Source of the DNA: CAZGCA01 sp964524145
GTDB taxonomy: Bacteria > Hydrogenedentota > CAZGCA01
Assembly (NCBI GenBank): GCA_964524145.1
Contig: CAZGCA010000003.1
Location: 52,962-116,961, forward strand
Direction: 5' to 3'
DNA: 64,000 bases
Every line of letters starts with the position of its first letter. The stretch's first letter is position 1. Below are positions 17,348-25,897 of the stretch, piece after piece. The notes below the pieces were generated by a model. That model searched no databases. It saw nothing but the letters and a program-made list of their open reading frames with translations, and was not told the DNA's origin. A program made the position numbers and the translations under genes.

Positions 17348-18401
17348 CCCGCTCTTCTCACCCGACGCTGTCTTTGTCGATGAGACAGTCTCGTCAGAAC
17401 CGCTGGTCCAGCAAATCCTTGCGCGGCTCGACGGTGTTCCGCGCTGTGTGGTTAGGGGCGACAAGGGGCTGCGAGCCAAGCTCGAGGATGCCGCCGGCTC
17501 GATCGCTCGTCAGAAAAAGCACCTGTATCTGGCGGGCAAACGCGGCGCATGGCTGAAACGGTTTCGTGCCAACGAGTGTGGTGACACAGTCGAACAGTAC
17601 TATCTCACCCACATCCACGGATGCCCGATGGACTGCGAGTACTGTTATCTGCAGGGCTACTTCGAAACACATGTTCCGACTGTCTACGTCGAACTCGACG
17701 AGTTATTCGACGCCGTCAGGGAAGCAATCGCGCAGAATCCGGAAAAGGCGAAACGGTTCCATGTCGGGGAACTGTGCGACGCGCTAGCGCTGGACCACCT
17801 TGTGACCCTGTCGCCACCGCTTATTGAGATCTTTGGAACAGCCCGAAACGCAACGGTCGAGTTTCGCACCAAGACGACGAACGTTGAGAGCTTGCTGGCC
17901 ACCGAACCGAACGAAAACGTGGTGGTATCGTGGACGTTCACCCCGGCAAACGTCGCCCAGGCGTATGAACGGGGCGCAGCCTCTGTGCAGGCCCGTATCG
18001 ATGCGGCCCGCGCGTGTCAATCGGCGGGATACCGGGTTGGGGTGCGGTTTGACCCGATATTCCGTAGCGACACGTACGACGAGGACTATGCGGAACTGAT
18101 CAGTGCGCTCGCAGCAGCGCTGTCGCCGGACCGTATCGACTCGGTTGTGCTCGGCGCGTTCCGGTATACCGCAGAGATGGAGCGTGCCGTTCGTCAGCGG
18201 GACCCTGGTACACGGCTCTTCCTGGACGAGTTTGTGCGGTGCGGCGACGGCAAGTTCCGCTATTTCAGGCCGATTCGGCTCAAAATGTATGCTGCCATCG
18301 CACAACGTCTCAGGTCGGTTTGGCCCGCCGTTCCCATCGAGCTGGCGATGGAGCCGCCCGACTTATTGCAGACGTTCATGCGCCGGTACGCGGTCGCTTG
18401 A
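17331..18401 (+). CDS. Spore-photoproduct-lyase-family radical SAM protein
   Basis: 356 residues from ATG 17331 inside the previous gene's end; an upstream TTG at 17316 is less likely. The radical SAM cluster motif is GCPMDCEYCYLQGY (Cys98, Cys102, Cys105). SPL-type downstream motifs include FRTKTTNVESLL, WTFTPANVAQAYERGAASV and GYRVGVRFDPIF. In spore formers SPL repairs the thymine spore photoproduct. Where Bacillus SPL has its H-atom-donating Cys, this protein reads GELCDALALDHL, with the nearby Cys shifted, as in SPL relatives of non-spore-formers. A DNA- or nucleotide-repair role is plausible but the lesion is unknown. No sporulation genes are present. Confidence 0.85.
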   Translation: MSSNSNPLFSPDAVFVDETVSSEPLVQQILARLDGVPRCVVRGDKGLRAKLEDAAGSIARQKKHLYLAGKRGAWLKRFRANECGDTVEQYYLTHIHGCPMDCEYCYLQGYFETHVPTVYVELDELFDAVREAIAQNPEKAKRFHVGELCDALALDHLVTLSPPLIEIFGTARNATVEFRTKTTNVESLLATEPNENVVVSWTFTPANVAQAYERGAASVQARIDAARACQSAGYRVGVRFDPIFRSDTYDEDYAELISALAAALSPDRIDSVVLGAFRYTAEMERAVRQRDPGTRLFLDEFVRCGDGKFRYFRPIRLKMYAAIAQRLRSVWPAVPIELAMEPPDLLQTFMRRYAVA

Positions 18402-18418
18402 AGCAGGTTTACGACCGC

Positions 18419-19525
18419 TCACAGTGTCCCGAGCGCCTGATCCCATTCGGCCTTGACTTCCCGGCGTGCTTTTGCCAGTAGGTGCTGCACGTTGACGGGT
18501 TTTCGTTTTCGGCTGCTCTCGATGGCAGCGAAGACCAGCGCGACGGATTGCAGGTTGTCCTCGACATTCGTCTCCATCGGCTCACCACCGTCGAGCCAGC
18601 GAACGAACTTCTCGATCAGCCACGTGTGCGCCCATTTGGGTTGTTCCAGCAGCGGGATTTGCTCACCGTTTCCCTCCTCCGCGGAGGTCACTTGCGCGGA
18701 CGCATCGTAGGGGAACCGCTCGATCTGTCGCCGGTTGAGAATGAGGGACGCTTTCTCACACTCGGCCCTGATGTACTCGTGCCCCCACCAGTTGAGCCCG
18801 ACGGCGTTGGTCTTGGCGCCTTCGTAAAAGCCCTTCGCACCGTTCTCGAACTCCATCATCACGAGCCCTTGCGAATCCCCGGCGAACTCGCCCCACGCCG
18901 GGTTCCACGTTTGGGCGTAGATGGTTTTGCACTTGGCGCCGGCAAGGTCAGCCAGAATGTCGAGGTGGTGCACCGCGCCTTCCACCATCAGCGTGTCGGG
19001 AATTTCATGACGAAACGCGCCCCAGCTCCCGTATTTGCGGCAGTCGCAGGTAAACCGGCATACCAGGTAATCGAGCGGCCCGTACCGTCCTGACCGGAGA
19101 TTTTCGCGCAGCGTCGTCTTGTCCTGATCGAACCGGTGGCTCATCGTGACACCCATCTTCTTGGCGTGCCGCTTGACCTTGTCGGCGATGCGCACCGAGC
19201 CCGTCAAGGTGTCCGCGATCGGTTTTTCGGAGAGAATGTGCATGTCGTGGGCCAGGGCCACATCAACAACGGACTCGTGGTGAGCGGGCGGCACCACAAT
19301 AGTGCAAAAGTCGGCCCGGTTCTCGTCGAACGCCTTCTGAATATCCGTATAGCAGTTGTCAGCGCTCAGCCCGAGGAAGTCCTGGGCGTTCTTGAGCGCC
19401 TCGGGGTTGATGTCCACAGCGGCTACAACCTCTACGAGACCCTCTTCGATATTGGGCGGCAAGAAGTGCTCACACCACCACGCGCCAAATCCGCCGGTGC
19501 CAACTTGAATCATCTTGTATGCCAT
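18419..19525 (-). CDS. Gfo/Idh/MocA family oxidoreductase
   Basis: 368 residues with AGGAG before the ATG. N-terminal NAD-binding domain: MIQVGTGGFGAWWCEHFLPP and FCTIVVPPAHHESVVDVALAHDMHILSEKPIADT with the conserved EKP. The substrate domain has DTLMVEGAVHHLDILADLAG with the conserved His pair. A sugar or polyol dehydrogenase of this broad family; the substrate is unknown. It is divergent from the AcsE-like gene and convergent with the SPL-like gene. A TATAAT on the minus strand at 19588-19593 is a good -10 without an obvious -35. Confidence 0.88.
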   Translation of the reverse strand: MAYKMIQVGTGGFGAWWCEHFLPPNIEEGLVEVVAAVDINPEALKNAQDFLGLSADNCYTDIQKAFDENRADFCTIVVPPAHHESVVDVALAHDMHILSEKPIADTLTGSVRIADKVKRHAKKMGVTMSHRFDQDKTTLRENLRSGRYGPLDYLVCRFTCDCRKYGSWGAFRHEIPDTLMVEGAVHHLDILADLAGAKCKTIYAQTWNPAWGEFAGDSQGLVMMEFENGAKGFYEGAKTNAVGLNWWGHEYIRAECEKASLILNRRQIERFPYDASAQVTSAEEGNGEQIPLLEQPKWAHTWLIEKFVRWLDGGEPMETNVEDNLQSVALVFAAIESSRKRKPVNVQHLLAKARREVKAEWDQALGTL

Positions 19526-19613
19526 GCGTGGATCTCCTGTTCCAGTTCAGAGTCATCCTTCACCGTGTCGCCTTGAGCCTCGGGGGCATTATACCAAACA
19601 GTCCGCTCTCTTC

Positions 19614-19643
19614 TCGACAGACAGTCGGCCGGTTTGCTATACT
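19614..19643 (+). promoter_or_regulatory. Sigma-70 type promoter for the AcsE-like gene
   Basis: TCGACA, an 18-base spacer, TATACT, about 80 bases before the TTG start. Confidence 0.6.
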
Positions 19644-19722
19644 TGGCTTTCGGAACAGTCTGATTCACAGTACTGATGCCCGATCCCAACGTGGTCGAGT
19701 GGCTCATACAGGAGGAAGCAAG

Positions 19723-20526
19723 TTGCTTATCATTGCTGAGAAGATCAATGCTACGCGCAAATCCGTAAAGCGCGCGGTTGAGGAGAAGGATGCCGAGTTC
19801 CTGCGCCAGCTCGCGCTTACACAGATCGAGGCGGGCGCAGACTACGTAGACGTCAACGTGGCGACGGGCGGCGGCAGCGAGAACGAGCCGGTGACGATGG
19901 CCTGGGCAGTCGGCGTGATCCAAGAGGCTGTGGACAAACCGCTCGTGATAGACAGCGCCGACCCGGCAACGTTGCGGGCTGGTCTCGAGGCCAGTTCGGG
20001 ATCGGTAGCGATGATAAACTCGGTCAACGGCGAGACGGACAGGCTTGACGCCGTCTTGGGGCTGGCCGGTGAGTTTGGCTCTCCCGTTGTGGCGTTGGCG
20101 ATGGACGACCGCGGCATACCGAACGAGGTCGACGTCCGCCTCGAGATCTGCGCCAGAATCGCTGAGAGAGCGGCGGGGATGGGTGTTCCCCAGGAACGGC
20201 TGTTCTTCGATCCACTCGTTGTGCCTGTGTCCACCGACTGCAACCAGGGATGCGTGACGCTGGATACGCTTCGCGGGATAAAGGAGCGGCTGCCGCAGGC
20301 GAAGACGACGGTGGGGCTCAGCAACGTATCGTTCGGGCTGCCGTCGCGCGGCCTCGTGAACAGGACGTTGCTCGTGATGGCAATTGCAGCCGGTTTGGAC
20401 TCGGCAATAGTAGATCCGACGGACAAGGAACTGATGGCGGCGGTCTACGCGGGCGAGGCTGTTGCAGGACGGGACGAGTATTGCATGCAGTACATACAGG
20501 CAAGCCGCAGCGGAATGCTGTCATAG
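19723..20526 (+). CDS. AcsE-like methyltetrahydrofolate methyltransferase (dihydropteroate-synthase fold)
   Basis: 267 residues from a TTG start with GGAGG eight bases upstream; AcsE is about 262 residues. The N-terminus LLIIAEKINATRKSVKRA matches the LIIGERIN start of AcsE and the pterin domain of MetH. Pterin-site segments are conserved: DYVDVNVATG, KPLVIDSADP, MINSVNGE, FFDPLVVPVSTD and VGLSNVSFGLPSR...NRT. The family moves the methyl group of methyl-tetrahydrofolate to a corrinoid protein, in the acetyl-CoA pathway or other C1 metabolism. No corrinoid protein or CO dehydrogenase/acetyl-CoA synthase gene is in the window, so the pathway is open. Confidence 0.8.
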   Translation: MLIIAEKINATRKSVKRAVEEKDAEFLRQLALTQIEAGADYVDVNVATGGGSENEPVTMAWAVGVIQEAVDKPLVIDSADPATLRAGLEASSGSVAMINSVNGETDRLDAVLGLAGEFGSPVVALAMDDRGIPNEVDVRLEICARIAERAAGMGVPQERLFFDPLVVPVSTDCNQGCVTLDTLRGIKERLPQAKTTVGLSNVSFGLPSRGLVNRTLLVMAIAAGLDSAIVDPTDKELMAAVYAGEAVAGRDEYCMQYIQASRSGMLS

Positions 20527-20539
20527 TGGAGAAGCCAGG

Positions 20540-21889
20540 GTGAGATCCGAGACGCGGAGACTGCTCGCGCAGGTCGAGACGGCCCTTGAACGCGACGAGG
20601 CTGAGAGCCTCAAAACGCTCTTGCCCGAGGTGCACCCTGCCGACATAGCCGAGGTGCTCGACGCGCTCGACGACGAGGAACGGCTCAGCGTATTCAGGCT
20701 TCTCGATGACGATCTGGCGGGCGAGGTGCTCGACGAGTGTGCGGAAAGCACACGAGCGGTGCTCGTCGGGCAGATCCGCGACGAAGACCTGTCCGAGATA
20801 GTCGAGACGATGCCGCCCGACGATGCCGCGGACATACTCGCGGAGATGCCCGAGGCGCGTGCCGAGCAGGTGCTCGGCCTGATGGACCGCGAGGAGGCCG
20901 AGGAGGCGAAGGAGCTGCTCAGGCATCCTGACGACACGGCCGGCGGCATAATGACGAGCGTGCTGGTGGCTGTCGAGGAAAACAAGACCGTCGACGAGGC
21001 CATCGACCAGATACGCGAAAGCGCTGCAGAAGAAGCAGTGTTTTACGTCTTCGTAGTCGACCCGGAGCGGCGTCTTGTGGGTGAGGTGGAACTCAGCAAG
21101 ATCGTCACTGCCCAGCCTGGAACCCCAATTCGGCAGATCACCGATACCGACGTGATCAGCGTTACGGTCGATACCGACCAGGAGAAGGTTGCGCACATGT
21201 TGACGAGGTACGATCTGGTTGCGATACCCGTCGTTGACCATGCCGGCAAGCTTGTAGGCCGGGTTACGTTCGACGACGTCGCAGAGGTTCTCGAGGAGGA
21301 AGCCACCGAGGACGCTTACAAGCAGGCCGGCACCGCCGATGAAGAGCTGATGTCCAGCTCGCCGTTGCATGTAGCGCGCGTGCGGTTGCCCTGGCTGCTG
21401 CTGTGCTTGGTCGGGACATTTGTGGCAGTGCTGGTTGTAAGGGCTTTTGAGGGGGTGCGCGAGCGGGTGATCATGCTCGGTGCGTTCATCCCAATGATAA
21501 TGGCCATGGGCGGCAACACGGGGTTGCAGAGCACCGCGGTAACGGTACGCGGGCTGGCGACCGGTCACCTCAGCATGTCGCGCGTTGCAGCGACCGTGGG
21601 GAGAGAAGCAAGTACGGGGGGAGTCATCGGGGTAATATGCGGTTTGATTGCGGCCGTGGCCGCACTCGTGTTCTCGGGAGACCCTGTTCTTGCCCTCGTC
21701 GTGGGGATATCGATATTCTGGGCGGTGTTCTTCGCGGCCACGCTCGGCGTGCTGATACCGTTCTTCTTCGTGAAGATAGGTATCGATCCCGCCGTAGCCT
21801 CCGGCCCGCTCATCACGACCCTGAACGATTGCATAGGAGTGGCGATTTACCTCGGGCTCGCGACCGTCTTGCTGCAGTATCTGAGGTGA
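20540..21889 (+). CDS. mgtE: MgtE-type magnesium transporter
   Basis: 449 residues from GTG 20540 (GGAG upstream), the standard MgtE length. An acidic N domain of helical repeats (HPADIAEVLDALDDEERL, PPDDAADILAEMPE), a CBS pair (about 130-255; DDTAGGIMTSVLVAVEENKTV, LVAIPVVDHAGKLVGRVTFDD), and five C-terminal membrane segments with MAMGGNTGLQSTAVTVRGLATG, the MgtE selectivity motif. The N and CBS domains sense cytosolic Mg2+ and close the channel in characterised MgtE. It starts 13 bases after the AcsE-like gene, with no other functional link seen. Confidence 0.93.
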   Translation: MRSETRRLLAQVETALERDEAESLKTLLPEVHPADIAEVLDALDDEERLSVFRLLDDDLAGEVLDECAESTRAVLVGQIRDEDLSEIVETMPPDDAADILAEMPEARAEQVLGLMDREEAEEAKELLRHPDDTAGGIMTSVLVAVEENKTVDEAIDQIRESAAEEAVFYVFVVDPERRLVGEVELSKIVTAQPGTPIRQITDTDVISVTVDTDQEKVAHMLTRYDLVAIPVVDHAGKLVGRVTFDDVAEVLEEEATEDAYKQAGTADEELMSSSPLHVARVRLPWLLLCLVGTFVAVLVVRAFEGVRERVIMLGAFIPMIMAMGGNTGLQSTAVTVRGLATGHLSMSRVAATVGREASTGGVIGVICGLIAAVAALVFSGDPVLALVVGISIFWAVFFAATLGVLIPFFFVKIGIDPAVASGPLITTLNDCIGVAIYLGLATVLLQYLR

Positions 21890-21910
21890 CCAACTGGAGG
21901 ATTACACAAA

Positions 21911-23053
21911 ATGTGCCCGATGGGCGTTCCACCATTAATGATTCGACTGGCAGCTAACACACTTGGGACGGTTCTCGTGCTCGCAATCGCGGTCATGGGC
22001 GCGATCCAGCAACGCGCGTCAGCACAGCCAGACCCGGACAGCACACCGAAGCTCATCCCCGTTGCCGAACAGGTGGTCTCCGGCCGGTCCGGGGAGGTGC
22101 CATCGATAGAAGATGTGGCAGGCGAACTGGCGGAGATGATGAGCGACATCACTGGACGTGCCGACCCGCACGACTACCTGAGACGAGGGCTGACGTTTGT
22201 ACTTGTCACGGCTGCAATCCTCCTCATTTCGCTGGGATTGCGCAGGGCAATCAACAAGTACATCGAAGACCTCTCGGCAAGGTATTATCTTAACAAGGTG
22301 GTCGTGTATGCGGCAGCCGCCTTGATCCTCCTGTTCCTTCTGGTCAGCCTGCTGGCCAACCTCACGGCGGTCTCGGCTGTGATAGGTCTGGCGGGTGCAG
22401 GTGTCGCGATCGCGTTGCGCGATGTGATCACCAGTTTCGTCGGATGGTTCTTCATCATAGGCAGCAAAGGCATCCATATCGGTGATCGCGTCGAAATAGG
22501 CAGCATCCGCGGCGACGTGGTCGACATTGGGGTGCTCCGCATAACGCTGATGGAGATAGGGAACTGGGTTGACGCCGACCAGTCCACGGGACGGCTGGTT
22601 TCGATACCGAACAACTTCGTGTTCCGTGACCCGCTCTACAACTTTACCACCGGCCACAAGTACATCTGGAACGAGATATCGTTCTTCATCACCTTCGAGA
22701 GCGACGCGGACAAAGCGCGGGATATGCTGCTCGACATAGCCAACGAACAGTGCGGACCGATCGTCGACCGGGCGCAAGGCGAGGTCAAAGCCATGGCGTC
22801 GCACTACATGTACAAGATTGGCAAGCTCACCCCGATCGTATACGTCGTGGTGGCTGACTCCGGCGTGAAGCTCACCTTGCGCTATCTCACGGAGGCGCGA
22901 CAACGGCGATCAACCCAGGACGCACTCAGCCGCGCGATGCTCAAGGCCGTCGCGGAAGCCGAGAACATCGACTTCGCCTACCCCACAACCCGCTTCTACC
23001 ACTTGTCCGACCAACCCAAGGAACACGCTCCCGGGCCACCCACGGACGGGTGA
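21911..23053 (+). CDS. MscS-family mechanosensitive channel
   Basis: 380 residues with GGAGG before the ATG. There is a hydrophobic N-terminal signal or anchor (about 10-38), then two membrane helices (about 98-114, 132-160) and the pore helix VIGLAGAGVAIALRDVITSFVGWFF, the Gly/Ala-rich MscS TM3. The beta domain follows: IGDRVEIGSIRGDVVDIGVLRITLMEI and VSIPNNFVFRDPLYNFT. It opens on membrane tension to release solutes on osmotic downshock. The acidic C-terminal region and periplasmic N-terminal extension exceed the 286-residue E. coli MscS. It follows mgtE by 21 bases. Confidence 0.9.
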   Translation: MCPMGVPPLMIRLAANTLGTVLVLAIAVMGAIQQRASAQPDPDSTPKLIPVAEQVVSGRSGEVPSIEDVAGELAEMMSDITGRADPHDYLRRGLTFVLVTAAILLISLGLRRAINKYIEDLSARYYLNKVVVYAAAALILLFLLVSLLANLTAVSAVIGLAGAGVAIALRDVITSFVGWFFIIGSKGIHIGDRVEIGSIRGDVVDIGVLRITLMEIGNWVDADQSTGRLVSIPNNFVFRDPLYNFTTGHKYIWNEISFFITFESDADKARDMLLDIANEQCGPIVDRAQGEVKAMASHYMYKIGKLTPIVYVVVADSGVKLTLRYLTEARQRRSTQDALSRAMLKAVAEAENIDFAYPTTRFYHLSDQPKEHAPGPPTDG

Positions 23054-23076
23054 CCGTTTCACTGTCTCGAAACTCG

Positions 23077-23346
23077 CTAGCCGGGTATCCAGATCGATTT
23101 CGCTTCCACAAGCTCGACCCGTGAGGTCAACGGAAGCGGCATGTCCGATTTTGTAAAGAAGGCGAGTCCTTTGTAACTTGTCAGGTACCGAAACTTCTTC
23201 GAGAGGAAACCGCCCGTGGCGCAGACCACCAAAGGGGAATCAGCCTGGTCCAGTATCGACTGGAAATCGGCCGGCTCGACTGCAACGATTGCGCCCGACG
23301 CTTTTATCGCCTGCGCTATTGCAGCGGCAGCACCTGCCGCTCCCAT
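23077..23346 (-). CDS. Conserved small protein of unknown function
   Basis: 89 residues from the ATG at 23346, preceded by GGAGG six bases upstream; the longer frame to 23448 has no such site. Visible features are an Ala-rich N-terminal helix (MGAAGAAAAIAQAIKASG), a central VVCATGGFLSKKFRYLTSYKGLAFFT segment and a basic/hydrophobic end (IWIPG). The pattern resembles a small conserved bacterial family I have seen without assigned function. It is convergent with the mscS gene. Confidence 0.65.
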   Translation of the reverse strand: MGAAGAAAAIAQAIKASGAIVAVEPADFQSILDQADSPLVVCATGGFLSKKFRYLTSYKGLAFFTKSDMPLPLTSRVELVEAKSIWIPG

Positions 23347-23724
23347 CGCATTACCTCCTTCCTGGCCAACGCCTCTGCTACGATGCCTCGCCCTGGCATT
23401 CACTGTTGGACTTCCTCGAAGCCTATTCCATATATAAGTACACCTCACACGCGTCAGCTATTCTGACGGAAGGCCCTCGGCCGTCTACGGTCATAACCCA
23501 GAAAAACCGTATGGCGTTGGCGGACAGGATGTTAGGGCCGGGATCGGGGCGTGACACCTGGTATGGGAGCAAAGGCGGGGTGGTGTGTGGTCGTAGGGCG
23601 CAGAGGGTGAAAACCGAAAAAAGTCCGTGATCCGCGTGACATTTTGGCCCGAATCAGCCACTATATAGGTGGATACCATGTAGCAGGGCGCGAGGTCTGG
23701 GAGACGCCCAGGGGAAGTGATTGA
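23347..23724. other. Intergenic region, no gene seen
   Basis: 378 bases between a minus-strand small gene and the sigma factor gene. A small perfect hairpin CGTCAG-ctatt-CTGACG sits at 23452-23468. TGACAT with TATATA at 23637-23667 has a 19-base spacer, too long for confidence as a promoter. Nothing else is recognised. Confidence 0.6.
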
Positions 23725-24330
23725 ATGTCGGTGGAAGAGAAAGCTCTTGTAGAAAGGACCCTTGAGGGCGACCAGGATGCGTTTGGAGCGCTCGTCGAGA
23801 AGTACCAGGGTGCAGTCTACGGTCTTGCGGTACATCTCACGGGTCGCTATTCTGAAGCGGAGGACATTGCACAAGAGGTGTTCCTGACATCGTACAAGAG
23901 CCTATCAAAACTGAAGGACCGGGCGAAGTACGGAAGTTGGGTGCGTGGGATAACCTGCCGGTTATGCAAGAACTGGTTGCGCAAGGAGGAGAAACGCAGG
24001 AAGGACCAGATGCAGGCTGACGCCGACGAGATGTCGACGTTTGACAGCAAGCTGCTGGTAGTTCCGAAATCGTTCGAGCGCGAACTCGAGGTGGCGGAGA
24101 CGCACAAGGCGGTGCAGGAAGCGATCGCCTCGCTGCCGGAGAAGTACCAGTTGCCGGTAACGTTGCGCTACCTGCAAGAGTTGTCGTATCAGGAGATAGC
24201 GCGGTTCATGGGAGTATCGGTGGGAACGGTGCGAGGAATCCTCTACAGAGCGAACAAGCTTTTGCGAGAGGAACTAGGCGAGTTCAAGGAAAGGGGAACT
24301 GCTGCATCATGGCATCATGCGAACACATAA
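23725..24330 (+). CDS. ECF-type RNA polymerase sigma factor
   Basis: 201 residues. Region 2: DAFGALVEKYQGAVYGLAVHLTG...AEDIAQEVFLTSYKSL...KYGSWVRGI. Region 4: AIASLPEKYQLPVTLRYLQELSYQEIARFMGVSVGTVRGILYRANKLLREEL with the helix-turn-helix. It directs RNA polymerase to promoters controlled by the membrane anti-sigma encoded next, whose start lies inside this gene (22-base overlap). The inducing signal is unknown. Confidence 0.93.
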   Translation: MSVEEKALVERTLEGDQDAFGALVEKYQGAVYGLAVHLTGRYSEAEDIAQEVFLTSYKSLSKLKDRAKYGSWVRGITCRLCKNWLRKEEKRRKDQMQADADEMSTFDSKLLVVPKSFERELEVAETHKAVQEAIASLPEKYQLPVTLRYLQELSYQEIARFMGVSVGTVRGILYRANKLLREELGEFKERGTAASWHHANT

Positions 24331-25676
24331 GCGAGCTTCTGCAGGCGTACGCTGATGGCGAGGTGACGCCGTCCGAACGCTCTCTCACAGAGCAGCACCT
24401 GCAGGAGTGTATCCGCTGTGCTGAGGAACTGCGAGAGATAAAGAGCATGAGCGCGAGCCTGTTCGAATCGTTTGCGCCGCGTAAGCTCTCGCCGGAGTTT
24501 CCGAACCGGGTCAGGCGACACGTGGCGATGGTGGCAGCCACTGAAGGCGAGCTGCACGCGATGAACGTTCGCGCCAAACGAGGAGATTGGGGCGAGCAGC
24601 CAATGCTGAAACGTTGGGCCATACCGATGGCTGCGGCAGCGGTGCTCGTTGCGGTGTTTTTTGTCATAGTGGATCAGTTGAGCCAGCCCGAGGCGATAGG
24701 TATTGTGACCGCAACGACCGATTCGGGCGTGTTTCTGCGGCGGTCAGAGGGTGGGAAGCGGCCGGACGAACCCGTCACCGGGCCTACCCTGGTGTATGTC
24801 GGCGACAGGTTGTATGCAAAGGCAGGCGCAAAGTCCGTCTTGGAAATGTACGACGGAGGCACCGAGATGCGCCTCGACGAGGCAAGCGATCTGCAGCTTC
24901 ACGGTCCGCGTTCGGTCAGCCTCTGGGACGGCCAGATGTGGGCTGACGTTGCCCCGAGCGGCGTGCCGTTCCGCGTGAGCACGCCCGCGGGCGAGGTTGA
25001 GGTCGTAGGCACACAGCTCAATATCAGCATCGCCGCAGCGTCAACGGTGGTCACGGTAGCGGAAGGAAGCGTCACGTTTCGTACGTCAGTAGGGGAAGCC
25101 CTGGTGGAGAAGGGATATGAGAGCGTTGCGGCACGCGACCATGTGCCGCAGGTGTCTCGAAAACCCGACGTGGAACGTGTCATGCAGTGGGCAACAACCA
25201 TCGACTCGTCCCCGCGCACTGCGACTGGGCGGGTCCTTGGCACGCTAAACAACGCCGTTTCAGGCCCGCGCACTGCGACTGGGCGGGTCCTTGGCACGCT
25301 AAACAACGCCGTTTCAGGGCTTGAACCTGCCGAGAAGGCGTACATGTTTAACATAAACGGAGATTGGACGTACGAGTTGAAGCGGATCAGGGTGAACCGG
25401 GACGCATTCGGGAAACAAAGGATTACCGAAAGCGGCAGCCTGAAGATGGAGATCAAAGAAGCCGCTGACAAAACGTTGGCGACTGTCGAGATTCCGTACA
25501 GGGTCTTTGACGGCAGCGATGAGTGGTACTCGATCGACGTTCCCGGCTCCCCGCAAGTGTGCAAGTTCTTTTACATCCAGCCGGTGTATAGAGCCGACAG
25601 TGTGGCGAGGCGCCTGATTGCCTCCATTGGCGAACCGGAATTCACCTTCTACAGGGATTTGGGCCAGGTACAGTAA
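24309..25676 (+). CDS. Membrane anti-sigma factor with zinc-finger and FecR domains
   Basis: 455 residues. An N-terminal anti-sigma zinc-finger motif (His30-x3-Cys34-x2-Cys37, with Cys4 near the start) should bind the ECF sigma factor in the cytoplasm. One membrane helix spans about 103-121 (WAIPMAAAAVLVAVFFVIV). The periplasmic part contains a FecR-like domain (about 180-280; MWADVAPSGVPFRVSTPAGEVEVVGTQL, VVTVAEGSV). An exact 54-base (18-residue) tandem duplication lies at 25211-25318, followed by a C-terminal domain of unknown fold. It is co-translated with the sigma gene, so it is the likely partner that senses a periplasmic signal. Confidence 0.88.
   Translation: MASCEHISELLQAYADGEVTPSERSLTEQHLQECIRCAEELREIKSMSASLFESFAPRKLSPEFPNRVRRHVAMVAATEGELHAMNVRAKRGDWGEQPMLKRWAIPMAAAAVLVAVFFVIVDQLSQPEAIGIVTATTDSGVFLRRSEGGKRPDEPVTGPTLVYVGDRLYAKAGAKSVLEMYDGGTEMRLDEASDLQLHGPRSVSLWDGQMWADVAPSGVPFRVSTPAGEVEVVGTQLNISIAAASTVVTVAEGSVTFRTSVGEALVEKGYESVAARDHVPQVSRKPDVERVMQWATTIDSSPRTATGRVLGTLNNAVSGPRTATGRVLGTLNNAVSGLEPAEKAYMFNINGDWTYELKRIRVNRDAFGKQRITESGSLKMEIKEAADKTLATVEIPYRVFDGSDEWYSIDVPGSPQVCKFFYIQPVYRADSVARRLIASIGEPEFTFYRDLGQVQ
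25211..25318 (+). repeat. Exact 54-bp tandem duplication inside the anti-sigma gene
   Basis: Two identical 54-base copies (25211-25264 and 25265-25318), each encoding PRTATGRVLGTLNNAVSG. The frame is kept. Absence of any mismatch indicates a recent event or an unstable tract. Confidence 0.97.
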
Positions 25677-25696
25677 TTGGAGTTGAAGATGAATGA

Positions 25697-25814
25697 TATT
25701 GGCGGGAAGGGTTGTCGCTCATCAAAAGCGAGGCCGATCATCGCGCCTCTCGCAACATCCTTCCCCCGTGAGAAAACTGCTTCTCAATGTTTGACGGCAG
25801 CTCTCCCGCCAATA
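25697..25814 (+). ncRNA. Structured RNA candidate, unit 1 of a tandem pair
   Basis: Closed by an 11-bp perfect stem (25697-25707 TATTGGCGGGA with 25804-25814). An inner helix GUUGUC/GACGGC (25711-25716 with 25793-25798) follows. The 43-base core at 25728-25770 matches the core of unit 2 at 39 of 43 positions and forms a GCGA/UCGC hairpin with loop GGCCGAUCA. A local hairpin GAGAA/UUCUC lies at about 25770-25786. It starts 20 bases after the anti-sigma stop. Strand is inferred from the U-tract after unit 2. No known riboswitch class recognised. Confidence 0.55.
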
Positions 25815-25897
25815 CTGGAATAATTGTTGTTGAAAGGAAGACCGGAGGTAGCGGCTAGAGAACGGACTGGGACAGAAACTCAGCAGAAATAGTCTAC

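Noticed and set aside
20318..21568. 416-residue open frame antisense to mgtE
   Set aside because: MgtE on the plus strand is full length and well conserved; this frame has no recognisable domain.
23637..23667. Promoter of the ECF sigma operon
   Set aside because: TGACAT and TATATA are 19 bases apart and do not match either the local sigma-70 pattern or an obvious ECF motif.
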